Below, piece after piece: positions 1 to 6,953 of a stretch of DNA of 64,000 bases. Source of the stretch: Ancalomicrobiaceae bacterium (lineage in GTDB: Bacteria; Pseudomonadota; Alphaproteobacteria; Rhizobiales; Ancalomicrobiaceae); the NCBI GenBank assembly GCA_031291575.1, contig JARLIT010000073.1, positions 32,645-96,644 on the forward strand, written 5' to 3'. The notes beneath the pieces were generated by a model. The model made no database searches. It saw only the letters and a list, made by a program, of their open reading frames with translations, and was not told where the DNA came from. The first letter of the stretch is position 1; every line of letters begins with the position of its first letter. The translations under genes were made by a program, and so were the position numbers.

Positions 1-155
1 AACTCGCTGCCCGAAGGAGCCTGCCATTGCGGGCCCAATCCGTGCACATCGGGTCTGAGCGAATCGAGGATTCGGACCTCGTGGCCGCGCGCGATAAGCC
101 CGCGCACCACGTGCTGGCCGATGAAGCCGGCGCCGCCGGTTACCAGAATGTGCAT
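1..155 (-). CDS. NAD-dependent epimerase/dehydratase, N-terminal fragment (runs off window)
   Basis: The gene starts at an ATG at 153-155 and runs off the left edge, so only about 51 residues are visible. They begin MHILVTGGAGFIG: a first beta strand and the TGGxGFIG dinucleotide-binding loop (residues 6-13) of the extended short-chain dehydrogenases that epimerise or dehydrate nucleotide sugars. A strong ribosome site (GGGGAGG) lies about 8 bases upstream, and the gene follows the GT2 gene by 20 bases, so it is probably the last visible member of the glycan operon. The substrate cannot be told from this fragment; UDP-glucose 4-epimerase is one possibility, since galK and galT occur in the window without galE. 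Confidence 0.85.
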   Translation of the reverse strand, partial: MHILVTGGAGFIGQHVVRGLIARGHEVRILDSLRPDVHGLGPQWQAPSGSE

Positions 156-175
156 GGATTGCCCTCCCCTCATCC

Positions 176-931
176 TCAGCCCAACGCCTGCCGGGCGTGT
201 GTACTGGACGCCACGGATCGCGATCGCAATTGCCACCACAGACGCAGGAAGGTCGTCGTGATCTTGCCGGCGGCGGCGAGACCGGCGCGCAGATTGCCGG
301 AGACCTTCGAGACGCCGCCGCGGCGGCAGCGATGGTCGACCGGCCGTTCGACGCAGCTGAACCCGGCGGCGGCAACGCGCATCTGCATCTCGAGGTTCCA
401 GCCGTAGGTCGTCTCGGCCATGCCGAGGTCGCGCAGGCTTGCCAGCCGCATGGCGCGGAACGGCGACATGTCGGAGAAGGTGACGCCATAGGCCGCCTGC
501 ATCAGCAGGCCGGCGATGCGGCCGGCAACGAGTTGCTGCGGCGTCATGCTGCCGGGCTCGCGCCGACCTTTCAGCCGCGAGCCCATGGCGAAATCGGCGC
601 GACTGCTGGCGACTTCATCGGCGACCTGCGGCAAGAAAGCCGGCACGTCGCTGCCGTCACCGTCGAGAAACGCAACGATGTCGCAGTCCGACCGGACAGA
701 TGCCACGCCGGCAGCGCAGGCCCGGCCATAGCCGCGGACGGGCTCGAAGACGACACGGGCCCCGGCGGCCGCCGCGGCTTTGGCAGTTGCGTCGGTCGAG
801 CCGTTGTCGACGACGACGACCTCGTCGACGCCTTCAGCCAGGATTTCCAGGACCAGCGGTCCGATGGCCTCGGCCTCATTGAGGCAGGGCACGACGACCG
901 AGACGATGGCGTGGCCGGATGGGAGCTGCAT
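176..931 (-). CDS. Family 2 glycosyltransferase, polyprenyl-phosphate sugar type
   Basis: A 251-residue cytoplasmic or membrane-associated GT-A glycosyltransferase. The N-terminus reads VVVPCLNEAEAIGPL (residues 12-26), followed by VVVDNGSTDAT (about 39-49) and a DGDGSD metal/nucleotide-binding motif near residue 90. This pattern is typical of dolichol/undecaprenyl-phosphate mannosyl- or glucosyltransferases, which make a lipid-linked sugar donor. The C-terminus carries no clear membrane segments. GGAGG lies 8 bases before the ATG. It sits 22 bases after the GT87-like membrane transferase, which would use just such a lipid-linked donor, so the two probably act in sequence. Sugar identity is inference. 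Confidence 0.88.
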   Translation of the reverse strand: MQLPSGHAIVSVVVPCLNEAEAIGPLVLEILAEGVDEVVVVDNGSTDATAKAAAAAGARVVFEPVRGYGRACAAGVASVRSDCDIVAFLDGDGSDVPAFLPQVADEVASSRADFAMGSRLKGRREPGSMTPQQLVAGRIAGLLMQAAYGVTFSDMSPFRAMRLASLRDLGMAETTYGWNLEMQMRVAAAGFSCVERPVDHRCRRGGVSKVSGNLRAGLAAAGKITTTFLRLWWQLRSRSVASSTHARQALG

Positions 932-953
932 GGATCGATCCTCCGGGAAAGGG

Positions 954-2327
954 TCAGGCGCCGGTTTCGGCGGCGAGTGCGGTCGGTTCGGCCGGAGCCA
1001 GCGATGATGGACGGGTCTCGCCCCGGGCGGGTCTTTCCGCCCGGCGACGGGCCAGGAACCAGCCCGCCAGCAGCGCCGCGAAGGTGCCGAGGTTCAGCAC
1101 CGTTTTCCAGATCAGGAAGCGGGTGCCCTGGTCATCGGGTGTCGGCCACCAGACGTGCAGGGTCGAGGCCAGCAGCGTCGTCGCCCACAGGAGGCTGCTG
1201 TCGAACACTGCGAGGAAGGGAACGAGCGGCAGATAATACCAGGGATAGTTCGGCGACAGGATGAAGAGGCCGATGAACATCAGCGCTACAGTGTCGCGGA
1301 TCTGCTCGGCCTGACGGTACTGCGCCGGCTTGAACAGGATCCTGAGTGTCGCCAGGCCCAGCACCATCGCGCCAACCGAGAGATAGAACGGCAACAGGCC
1401 GGGAGCGTCGCCGGCGAAGCGCCTGACCAGCGACACCAGCCAGAACCCGCCGCCAGCGACGAACCCCTCCTCGTTCAGATACGCCGGCAAGAAGCCGAGA
1501 ACTCCGGAGCCGACGCTCGCATAGAGCGAATAGAGGAAGGCGACGAGACCGACGACGAAGAGGGGCGCGCGCCAGTCCCATGGCCGCCAGAACGCCGGAA
1601 GAGCCACGATGACGTAGGGTTTCACCAGGACGCCGCAGGCGATGGCGAGGGCGCCGAGGATGCGCCGGTTCGAGGTGAGGAGCACCAGCGCGCCGAGAAG
1701 GAGCGGCATGACGAGGGCATCGACATGGCCGGCGTTGGCGATCTCCCAGACGCTCAGGGGATGCCAGAGATAGGCGACCAGCAGCGTGCGCGGCCGGCCG
1801 AGGCGGGTGAGGATGACGGCCAGAAGCCCGACGGTCGCCGCCTCGCAGGCAAGCATGGCGATGCGCATCGCATCGAGCGTGGCGCTGAGGCGGGTGACGA
1901 GGAAGAAGAAGACTTCCGCGAACGGCGGATAGGCGGTGACGGCGTAGTTGGCGCGGTTGATGTTGGGAAAGATGTCGGCATCCTGCAGGAACGCCAACGC
2001 CGGATCGGCCGGAATATAGCGGTAGGGGTTGATGCCGGCGCCGGCTACCCGCCCGTCCCAGACGTAGCGATAGACATCGGTGGACAGGAGCGGATCGTTC
2101 GAGAGGGCGATCAACCGGATGGCGACGGCGACCGCGACGATGACGATCAGGGCCGAACGCTCCGGCGCATCGCCGGCGATCCGCGCCGCGGCGAAGGCAA
2201 GCAGACCGGTCGCCAGTCCGACGACGACGAAGCCGCCCTCGTCGTATTGCTCGAAGGCCGGCCCGCCGGCAAACGTCAGCGCCACAACCGCCAGGCCGAT
2301 CAGGCCGAGGAGCGCGATCCGCCTCAT
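954..2327 (-). CDS. GT87-like polytopic mannosyltransferase
   Basis: An integral membrane glycosyltransferase of 457 residues with many hydrophobic segments. I start it at the ATG at 2325-2327, which overlaps the stop of the preceding gene by four bases (ATGA); a longer open frame upstream encodes only Arg-rich shadow sequence. The segment TDVYRYVWDGRVAGAGINPY (about residues 78-97) is typical of GT-C enzymes of the GT87/alpha-1,6-mannosyltransferase group, which transfer sugars from polyprenyl-phosphate donors on the periplasmic side. The C-terminal tail is Arg-rich and cytoplasmic. Translational coupling with both neighbours indicates one pathway, probably decoration of an envelope lipid or glycan. 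The acceptor is unknown. Confidence 0.8.
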   Translation of the reverse strand: MRRIALLGLIGLAVVALTFAGGPAFEQYDEGGFVVVGLATGLLAFAAARIAGDAPERSALIVIVAVAVAIRLIALSNDPLLSTDVYRYVWDGRVAGAGINPYRYIPADPALAFLQDADIFPNINRANYAVTAYPPFAEVFFFLVTRLSATLDAMRIAMLACEAATVGLLAVILTRLGRPRTLLVAYLWHPLSVWEIANAGHVDALVMPLLLGALVLLTSNRRILGALAIACGVLVKPYVIVALPAFWRPWDWRAPLFVVGLVAFLYSLYASVGSGVLGFLPAYLNEEGFVAGGGFWLVSLVRRFAGDAPGLLPFYLSVGAMVLGLATLRILFKPAQYRQAEQIRDTVALMFIGLFILSPNYPWYYLPLVPFLAVFDSSLLWATTLLASTLHVWWPTPDDQGTRFLIWKTVLNLGTFAALLAGWFLARRRAERPARGETRPSSLAPAEPTALAAETGA

Positions 2328-3085
2328 GGCGCGGCGGTTCCGGAGGCTGCGCGACCTTGATGGCTGACTGCGTCGTGCCCGGCGCGTTCGAGCGCCTCGA
2401 GGAAAGCGCGCGTCGCAGGCGCCGGGTTGCGACGGACGTCGTCGGGCGCAAAGGTGAGCGGGTCGCCGGCGAGATCGGCTCTCAGGATGTCGAGCGTGGC
2501 AGCGTCGTCGACGTCGTACCACATGGGCAGGCTGTGGACCCGAAGCCCTAGCGCGGCGGCTTTCAGCACCGTCAGGCGATAGACGTCCTCGGTCGACCAG
2601 GGCATGTCGGCGAAAAGTTCGGGATGCGGACGATTGAGGCCGATGAACGTATAGCCGCCGTCGATGGCCGGGCAGAGCACGACACAGTCCTGCTCGTTCA
2701 GGAAACGAGCTGCTTCGGCGAAATAGCTCGCCGGCAGCGTCGGGCTGTCGGAGGAAACGATGATCGCACCGCTGTGCCCCTTGGCGAGCAGCGCCTCGAT
2801 GCCGGCGGACAGACGCACGCCGAGGTCGCCCTCGACCTGGGGCACGAGGCCGAACCTGTCGGGGAGAAGGCGTGCAAGCCGCTCCTCGCTGCCGACCGGC
2901 GTGTAAAGCGCATGGCCGGAAACCGCTGCCGACCGCTCAAGGGCGCGTAGGTTCGCCGTCAGATCGCGGATGAAGCAGGCGGAAATGGCGGCGCACTGGT
3001 CCGGTGACAAGGGCGGCGACAACCGCGTCTTCGATCTGCCGGGCTCCGGGGTCTTCAAAATGACGGCAATGGCGACCGTGGGCAT
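2324..3085 (-). CDS. TIGR04282-type (DUF2064) nucleotidyl/glycosyltransferase
   Basis: A 253-residue soluble protein of the DUF2064/TIGR04282 family, a Rossmann-like fold related to NTP-transferases. Visible signatures are KTPEPGRSKTRL near residue 11 (phosphate-binding loop with the KTRL pair), SSDSPTLP (acidic metal site) and DGGYTFIGL. Members occur in glycolipid and small-molecule glycosylation loci, and some work in arsenosugar synthesis; which applies here is not visible. The start at 3085 is supported by GGGAG upstream. It begins 13 bases after the PLP-enzyme stop and overlaps the next gene by four bases, so it is embedded in the operon. Confidence 0.82.
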   Translation of the reverse strand: MPTVAIAVILKTPEPGRSKTRLSPPLSPDQCAAISACFIRDLTANLRALERSAAVSGHALYTPVGSEERLARLLPDRFGLVPQVEGDLGVRLSAGIEALLAKGHSGAIIVSSDSPTLPASYFAEAARFLNEQDCVVLCPAIDGGYTFIGLNRPHPELFADMPWSTEDVYRLTVLKAAALGLRVHSLPMWYDVDDAATLDILRADLAGDPLTFAPDDVRRNPAPATRAFLEALERAGHDAVSHQGRAASGTAAP

Positions 3086-3098
3086 GACAGGACTCCCT

Positions 3099-4295
3099 TC
3101 AGGCGTTGTCGGAGGACGGATCGCGGAAATGCCCAGCAATGAGCCCGAGGGCGCGAAAAGCGCGGTCAAGATCGGCGTAGAGATCGTCGGGGTCTTCGAT
3201 GCCGACGGACAGACGCAAGAGGTCGTCGGGACACGCCTCGCTCGCCCCTTCCATCGAGGCGCGATGCTCGATCAGGCTCTCGACGCCACCGAGCGAGGTG
3301 GCACGGCGCCACAGCTGCACGGCGCCGGCAGTGGCGAGCGCCGCCTCGGAGCCGCCCTTCATGCGGATCGACAGCATGCCACCGAAGCCGCCGCGCATCT
3401 GTCGGCAGGCGACGGCATGGCCGGGATGGTCCGGCAGGCCGGGATAGAGAACGGATGCGACGGCCGGATGGATCACCAGCCGGCGGGCAAGGTCCGCGGC
3501 GGTAGCGCTCTGCGCCCGGACACGGACGTCGAGCGTGCGCATGCCCCGAGACAACAGCCACGCGTCGAACGCCGACAGCCCTGCACCGAGCTCAGCCCGG
3601 AGCATGCCGATGCGTGACCACAGCTCGCTCGGCCTGGCCGCAACGATGACGCCGGCCGACACGTCGGAATGGCCATTCAGGTATTTCGTCGCCGAGTGCA
3701 TGACGAAGTCGGCGCCGAGCTCGATCGGCCGGGTGAACACCGGCGTGGCAACGGTCGAATCGACGGCCAATTCGGCATCGGCGGCATGGGCAAGCCGCGC
3801 CACGGCGGCGATATCGGTCACCTGCCACAAGGGGTTCGACGGCGTCTCGATCCAGATGAGCCGCGGCGGGCGGCGTTCGATGGCGGCGCCGACGGCGATG
3901 AGATCGGTCGTCTCGACGAAATCGATCGTGTGGCCGAAGCGGGCGATGCCGGAGAGCCAATTGCGCAGCCCATAGTACATCGAGCTTGAGGCAATCACGT
4001 GCATCGGCTGGTCGAAGCCGAGAACGACGGCCGCCGCCGCCGCCATGCCGGAACCGAACAGCCGGGCGGAATGCCCCTTTTCCAGCGCTGCGATCTGAGC
4101 CTCGGTATCGCGCAGAGTCAGATTGTCCGAGCGGCCATAGACGTAGTCGGAGACATAGGCATAGCTCTCGTCGCGGGTATAGGTCGTCGCCATGTGGATC
4201 GGCGCGACCAAACCGTTCGACGGGGCGTCCGTGGCCGCCCGGCCGGCCACGACCTGCGACCGGAAACTCAAGTTCGCAAAGGGCTTCTGATACAT
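3099..4295 (-). CDS. Cys/Met-metabolism PLP-dependent lyase/synthase (cystathionine gamma-synthase family)
   Basis: A 398-residue fold-type I PLP enzyme of the trans-sulfuration family, which makes or cleaves cystathionine or homocysteine-type thioethers. Evidence: VYGRSDNLT (phosphate-contact Tyr-Gly-Arg, residues 53-60), GSGMAAA (81-87), the IETPSNP motif (149-155), the cofactor Asp in AVDST (177-181) and the Schiff-base lysine in SATKYLNGHSD (Lys204). The C-terminal SVGIEDPDDLYADL is also classical. Length is normal. Whether it is a cystathionine gamma-synthase, beta- or gamma-lyase, or O-acylhomoserine sulfhydrylase cannot be read from motifs. It is the first gene of the operon with the glycosyltransferases, which is unusual, and is preceded by a hairpin-rich leader. 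Confidence 0.9.
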   Translation of the reverse strand: MYQKPFANLSFRSQVVAGRAATDAPSNGLVAPIHMATTYTRDESYAYVSDYVYGRSDNLTLRDTEAQIAALEKGHSARLFGSGMAAAAAVVLGFDQPMHVIASSSMYYGLRNWLSGIARFGHTIDFVETTDLIAVGAAIERRPPRLIWIETPSNPLWQVTDIAAVARLAHAADAELAVDSTVATPVFTRPIELGADFVMHSATKYLNGHSDVSAGVIVAARPSELWSRIGMLRAELGAGLSAFDAWLLSRGMRTLDVRVRAQSATAADLARRLVIHPAVASVLYPGLPDHPGHAVACRQMRGGFGGMLSIRMKGGSEAALATAGAVQLWRRATSLGGVESLIEHRASMEGASEACPDDLLRLSVGIEDPDDLYADLDRAFRALGLIAGHFRDPSSDNA

Positions 4296-4470
4296 CTGGA
4301 CTCCCTTGTGCGTCTGGCGGAGCGGAGGCGTCCGCCGTCCTGAGGTGCCTGAGACGGGCGGGACGCCGGGCAGATGCCAGCCTCCCCTTCTCCGTCGGGT
4401 TGCAAAGGGGATTTCGCCGAGCGTGGCGGATTGGTTACCGCCAGGTCACAATTCTTTCCTCTCCTGGCGA
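4296..4470 (-). promoter_or_regulatory. Structured 5' leader of the PLP-enzyme operon
   Basis: About 175 bases upstream of the PLP-enzyme start can form at least three stems on the minus strand: 4424-4429 with 4438-4443 (TGGCGG/CCGCCA), 4384-4389 with 4405-4410 (CCCCTT/AAGGGG), and 4327-4333 with 4361-4367 (GGCGTCC/GGACGCC), the last continued by an imperfect GC-rich stem. Two copies of CCTGAG lie in its loop (4339-4344 and 4348-4353). A ribosome site (AAGGGAG) follows. Methionine genes in this group often carry SAM or SAH riboswitches, but I find no convincing match to SAM-I, SAM-II, SAH or glycine aptamers, so this is only a candidate regulatory leader. Confidence 0.4.
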
Positions 4471-4685
4471 TGCCGGCCCCTCGCCCGCACGTAGTATTTA
4501 CTATAACATTTGAATGTGTCGATTCACGGAGTGATTTCGAGGCGCCCGCCGCACGTGCAGAGGAAGCACCCGATCAATTGATCCGGATGTAACGTTTGCG
4601 GCTCGGCCGCCGAATGAGCCATCGACGACGGGCCGTGTGGCGGCAGACGCTGCCCACTCCCGAAACGATGTCGATGGAGGCCACC
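4471..4685. promoter_or_regulatory. Divergent promoter region with two short palindromes
   Basis: This stretch separates the minus-strand PLP operon from the plus-strand cytochrome b/molybdopterin pair. It contains an AT-rich patch at about 4490-4515 holding the perfect palindrome TAGTATTTACTA (4492-4503) and a second perfect palindrome GATCAATTGATC (4572-4583). Both could be regulator sites or promoter elements. No gene is seen. Confidence 0.35.
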
Positions 4686-5366
4686 ATGTCCAGAAAAGAT
4701 TCGAGGCCGGCCCGGCGGCTGCACCCGCTCGCGCTCAGGATCATGCATTGGATCAATGCCATCTCGATTCTGGCGCTGATCTTTTCCGGCTGGAAGATCT
4801 ACGATGATTACCCAATCCTCTCCTGGCTCAGGTTTGACGACGCCTATACGCTCGGCGGCCATCCGGAGACGGCGCTGCAATGGCATTTTCTGTTCATGTG
4901 GCCCCTGGCAATCAGCGGCATCGCCTACATCCTCTACGGGCTCGTCTCCGGTCGCTTCTGGAACAAGCTGTTGCCCCTATCGATCGGCGAGATCCTGAAG
5001 ACGGTCGGCGACGCCTTGCGCTTCAAACTCGGGCATGACGACATCACCCATTACAACGGCGTGCAGAAGCTCCTCTATCTCGGAGCTATCGCCCTGATAG
5101 TCCTACAGATTTTGACCGGGTTGGCGATCTGGAAACCTGTGCAGTTCTCCGAATACGCCGCCCTCTTCGGCTCGTTCCAGACAGCGCGCATCCTGCATTT
5201 CACCGGCATGGCGCTCATCTGCGGCTTCGTCGTCGTGCATGTCGCACTCGCGCTTCTGGTGCCGAAGACGCTCCTCGCCATGCTGACCGGCGGACCGCGC
5301 CTCGAACCCGCTGCCGCGCCGGCTGCCGCAATTGCCGCCCCAGACGTCCCGGTTTCCTCGAACTGA
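4686..5366 (+). CDS. Cytochrome b561-type membrane subunit of a molybdoenzyme
   Basis: A 226-residue integral membrane protein, probably binding b-type heme and passing electrons from the quinone pool to the molybdopterin protein encoded next. Four to five hydrophobic helices are visible, with candidate heme histidines in RIMHWINAI (about residue 21), LQWHFLFMW (about 67), ARILHFTGM (about 178) and VVVHVAL (about 191). The start at 4686 (MSRKDSRPARRLHP) has GGAGG just upstream; a longer frame from 4596 lacks hydrophobic character. The molybdoenzyme gene starts 12 bases after the stop. The protein belongs to the Ni-Fe hydrogenase b-type cytochrome/cytochrome b561 superfamily rather than to MsrQ proper, but the arrangement is analogous to MsrQ-MsrP. 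Confidence 0.85.
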   Translation: MSRKDSRPARRLHPLALRIMHWINAISILALIFSGWKIYDDYPILSWLRFDDAYTLGGHPETALQWHFLFMWPLAISGIAYILYGLVSGRFWNKLLPLSIGEILKTVGDALRFKLGHDDITHYNGVQKLLYLGAIALIVLQILTGLAIWKPVQFSEYAALFGSFQTARILHFTGMALICGFVVVHVALALLVPKTLLAMLTGGPRLEPAAAPAAAIAAPDVPVSSN

Positions 5367-5378
5367 TCGGAGCCTCCC

Positions 5379-6167
5379 ATGACCTTCAAACGCAGGCTGT
5401 CGCTCTTCCGTCCCAAGACCGGCGTCGACCAGGGTGCCTTCGAGGCCAACCGCCGTCTGGTCGACGACATCAACCGCCGGGGGATCCTGCGCGGCACATT
5501 GTCGCTCGGCGGCCTCGTCATGCTGACCGGCTGCGAGGCCGGCCACGATGGCGCGATCAATTCCGCACTCCGCGCCGTCTCTGAGCTCAACGACAGCGTG
5601 CAGGCGGCGTTGTTCCGCCCCGACCACCTGGCCCCGACCTATTCGGCCGATCAGGTGCTGAGACCGCCACGTTTCAACGCCTTCTACGGCATCGACGACG
5701 TCGAAGCGGTCGATGCCAAGGACTGGAAGCTTGAGCTCGCCGGCAGCATCGCCACCAAGAAGGCATGGACGCTCGACGACATCTACGCCCTGCCGCGCCA
5801 GGAGATGATTATCAAGCACATCTGCGTCGAGGGCTGGGACTACATCGGCCAATGGGCGGGCGTGAACCTGCGGAGCTTCCTCGAACGCGTCGGCGCCGAT
5901 ACGAAGGCGCGCTACGTCGCGTTCAAGTGCGCCGACGACTACACGGGCTCGATCGACATGGCGACGGCCCTGCATCCACAGACGTTGCTGGCCACCCACT
6001 ACGCCGGCGAACCGCTTGGCGATCCCTACGGCTTCCCCTTGCGGCTCAGGACAGCGACCAAGCTTGGCTACAAGAACCCCAAGTGGATTACGGCGATAGA
6101 GGTCACCAATGTAAAGCCGGGCGGCTATTGGGAAGACCGCGGCTTCAACTGGTTCGGCGGGATCTGA
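5379..6167 (+). CDS. Sulfite-oxidase-fold molybdopterin oxidoreductase with lipobox-like N-terminus
   Basis: A 262-residue molybdopterin-binding protein of the sulfite oxidase/YedY superfamily. IKHICVEGWDYIGQWAGVNL carries the conserved Cys that ligates molybdenum in this fold (about residue 149); DPYGFPLRL and LGYKNPKWI are further family landmarks. The N-terminus has a twin-arginine sequence NRRGILRG (residues 32-39), a hydrophobic stretch and LTGC (49-52), which fits a lipobox, so the enzyme may be a Tat-exported lipoprotein. Its partner is the cytochrome b encoded 12 bases upstream, consistent with a quinol-driven periplasmic reductase. Substrate (for example oxidised methionine or another S- or N-oxide) is not visible. 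Confidence 0.85.
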   Translation: MTFKRRLSLFRPKTGVDQGAFEANRRLVDDINRRGILRGTLSLGGLVMLTGCEAGHDGAINSALRAVSELNDSVQAALFRPDHLAPTYSADQVLRPPRFNAFYGIDDVEAVDAKDWKLELAGSIATKKAWTLDDIYALPRQEMIIKHICVEGWDYIGQWAGVNLRSFLERVGADTKARYVAFKCADDYTGSIDMATALHPQTLLATHYAGEPLGDPYGFPLRLRTATKLGYKNPKWITAIEVTNVKPGGYWEDRGFNWFGGI

Positions 6168-6199
6168 GATCCGCATTCCCGCCCATGTTCGGAGCATCC

Positions 6200-6233
6200 G
6201 ACGCCCCGTTTTCCCGACCGGAAGCGGGGCGTC
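6200..6233 (+). terminator. Probable terminator after molybdoenzyme operon
   Basis: GACGCCCCG (6200-6208) and CGGGGCGTC (6225-6233) are perfectly complementary 9-base arms around a 16-base loop, followed by a weak T-containing stretch (TTGCTG). It lies 33 bases after the molybdoenzyme stop. The T-tract is poor, so it may instead stabilise the mRNA end. Confidence 0.5.
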
Positions 6234-6349
6234 TTGCTGCCGATGCGGGCGTTCCGCGCGTCCGAATGCGCCTGTCCCGCATTCGCTCTTCGACGTTGGC
6301 GTCGGTCCTTCGCCGTCCGTTCGCCCTGCCCTTCCCAAGGCCGTGCATT

Positions 6350-6369
6350 TTGATTATGTTGATAATCAA
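6350..6369. promoter_or_regulatory. TetR operator, 8-4-8 perfect palindrome
   Basis: TTGATTAT (6350-6357), spacer GTTG, ATAATCAA (6362-6369) form a perfect inverted repeat in an AT-rich island within GC-rich DNA, ending 20 bases before the tetR-type start. Position and symmetry are those of an autoregulatory TetR operator overlapping the promoter of the regulator and fabF. Confidence 0.75.
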
Positions 6370-6389
6370 TATTGGCCGGGGATTTGGCG

Positions 6390-6932
6390 ATGCGGGTCAG
6401 CAGGGAACGGGTGCGGCAGAACCATCGGCAGATGGTCGAATCCGCCGGCCGGCTGTTCCGGGAATGCGGCATCGATCGGGTGAGCCTCGCCACGATCAGC
6501 GCCGACGCCGGGCTCACCAACGGCGGTTTCTACCGGCATTTCGCCTCCAAGCAGGCGCTCGTTGCCGCATCCTTGCGCCACCTCCTCGTCACCGCGGGCA
6601 AGTCCGTGAAAGCGCTGATGCGGCAGGGTGGCCGCCGGGCGGTCGCCGAGGCCTATCTCTCGCCCGAGCACGCCGAGGACATCGCCACCGGCTGCGCCTT
6701 CGTCGCGCTCGCCGCCGAAGTCCGGCGGCTCGAGCCCGAGACGCGGCAGATTCTCGCCGACGGGCTCGATGGCTGGCTCAGAATCATTGCGCAACCCGAT
6801 GGCGACCGTGATAGCACCATCGCGTTCATCGCTTTGCTCGTAGGCGGGCTTACGCTCGCCCGCGCAGCCGGGCCGGGTCAACGGGCCGAGGAAATTCTGG
6901 CGGCCGCGCGCGCAGCTGCCAACCGCATCTGA
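6390..6932 (+). CDS. TetR/AcrR-family transcriptional regulator
   Basis: A 180-residue regulator. The N-terminal helix-turn-helix is clear: RVRQNHRQMVESAGRLFRECG followed by VSLATISADAGLTNGGFYRHFASKQAL, with the typical FYRHF recognition-helix end. The rest is an all-helical ligand/dimer domain with no recognisable ligand signature. I choose the ATG at 6390, preceded by GGGGA; a TTG 18 bases upstream would put the operator even closer. It sits 21 bases upstream of a beta-ketoacyl-ACP synthase gene on the same strand, so it most likely represses itself and that gene in response to a fatty acyl compound or drug. The ligand is inference. Confidence 0.9.
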   Translation: MRVSRERVRQNHRQMVESAGRLFRECGIDRVSLATISADAGLTNGGFYRHFASKQALVAASLRHLLVTAGKSVKALMRQGGRRAVAEAYLSPEHAEDIATGCAFVALAAEVRRLEPETRQILADGLDGWLRIIAQPDGDRDSTIAFIALLVGGLTLARAAGPGQRAEEILAAARAAANRI

Positions 6933-6953
6933 CGGCAACACTTGGAGCGAAAC

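Noticed and set aside
4296..4470. Glycine, SAM-II or SAH riboswitch
   Set aside because: CTCAGGCA and AGGAC strings recall a glycine aptamer, but the required paired core and GCCGAAGG-like element are missing; SAM-II and SAH core motifs are absent.
5103..6338. 411-codon antisense frame over the cytochrome b/molybdoenzyme pair
   Set aside because: Both sense genes have unmistakable motifs; the antisense product has none and no ribosome site.
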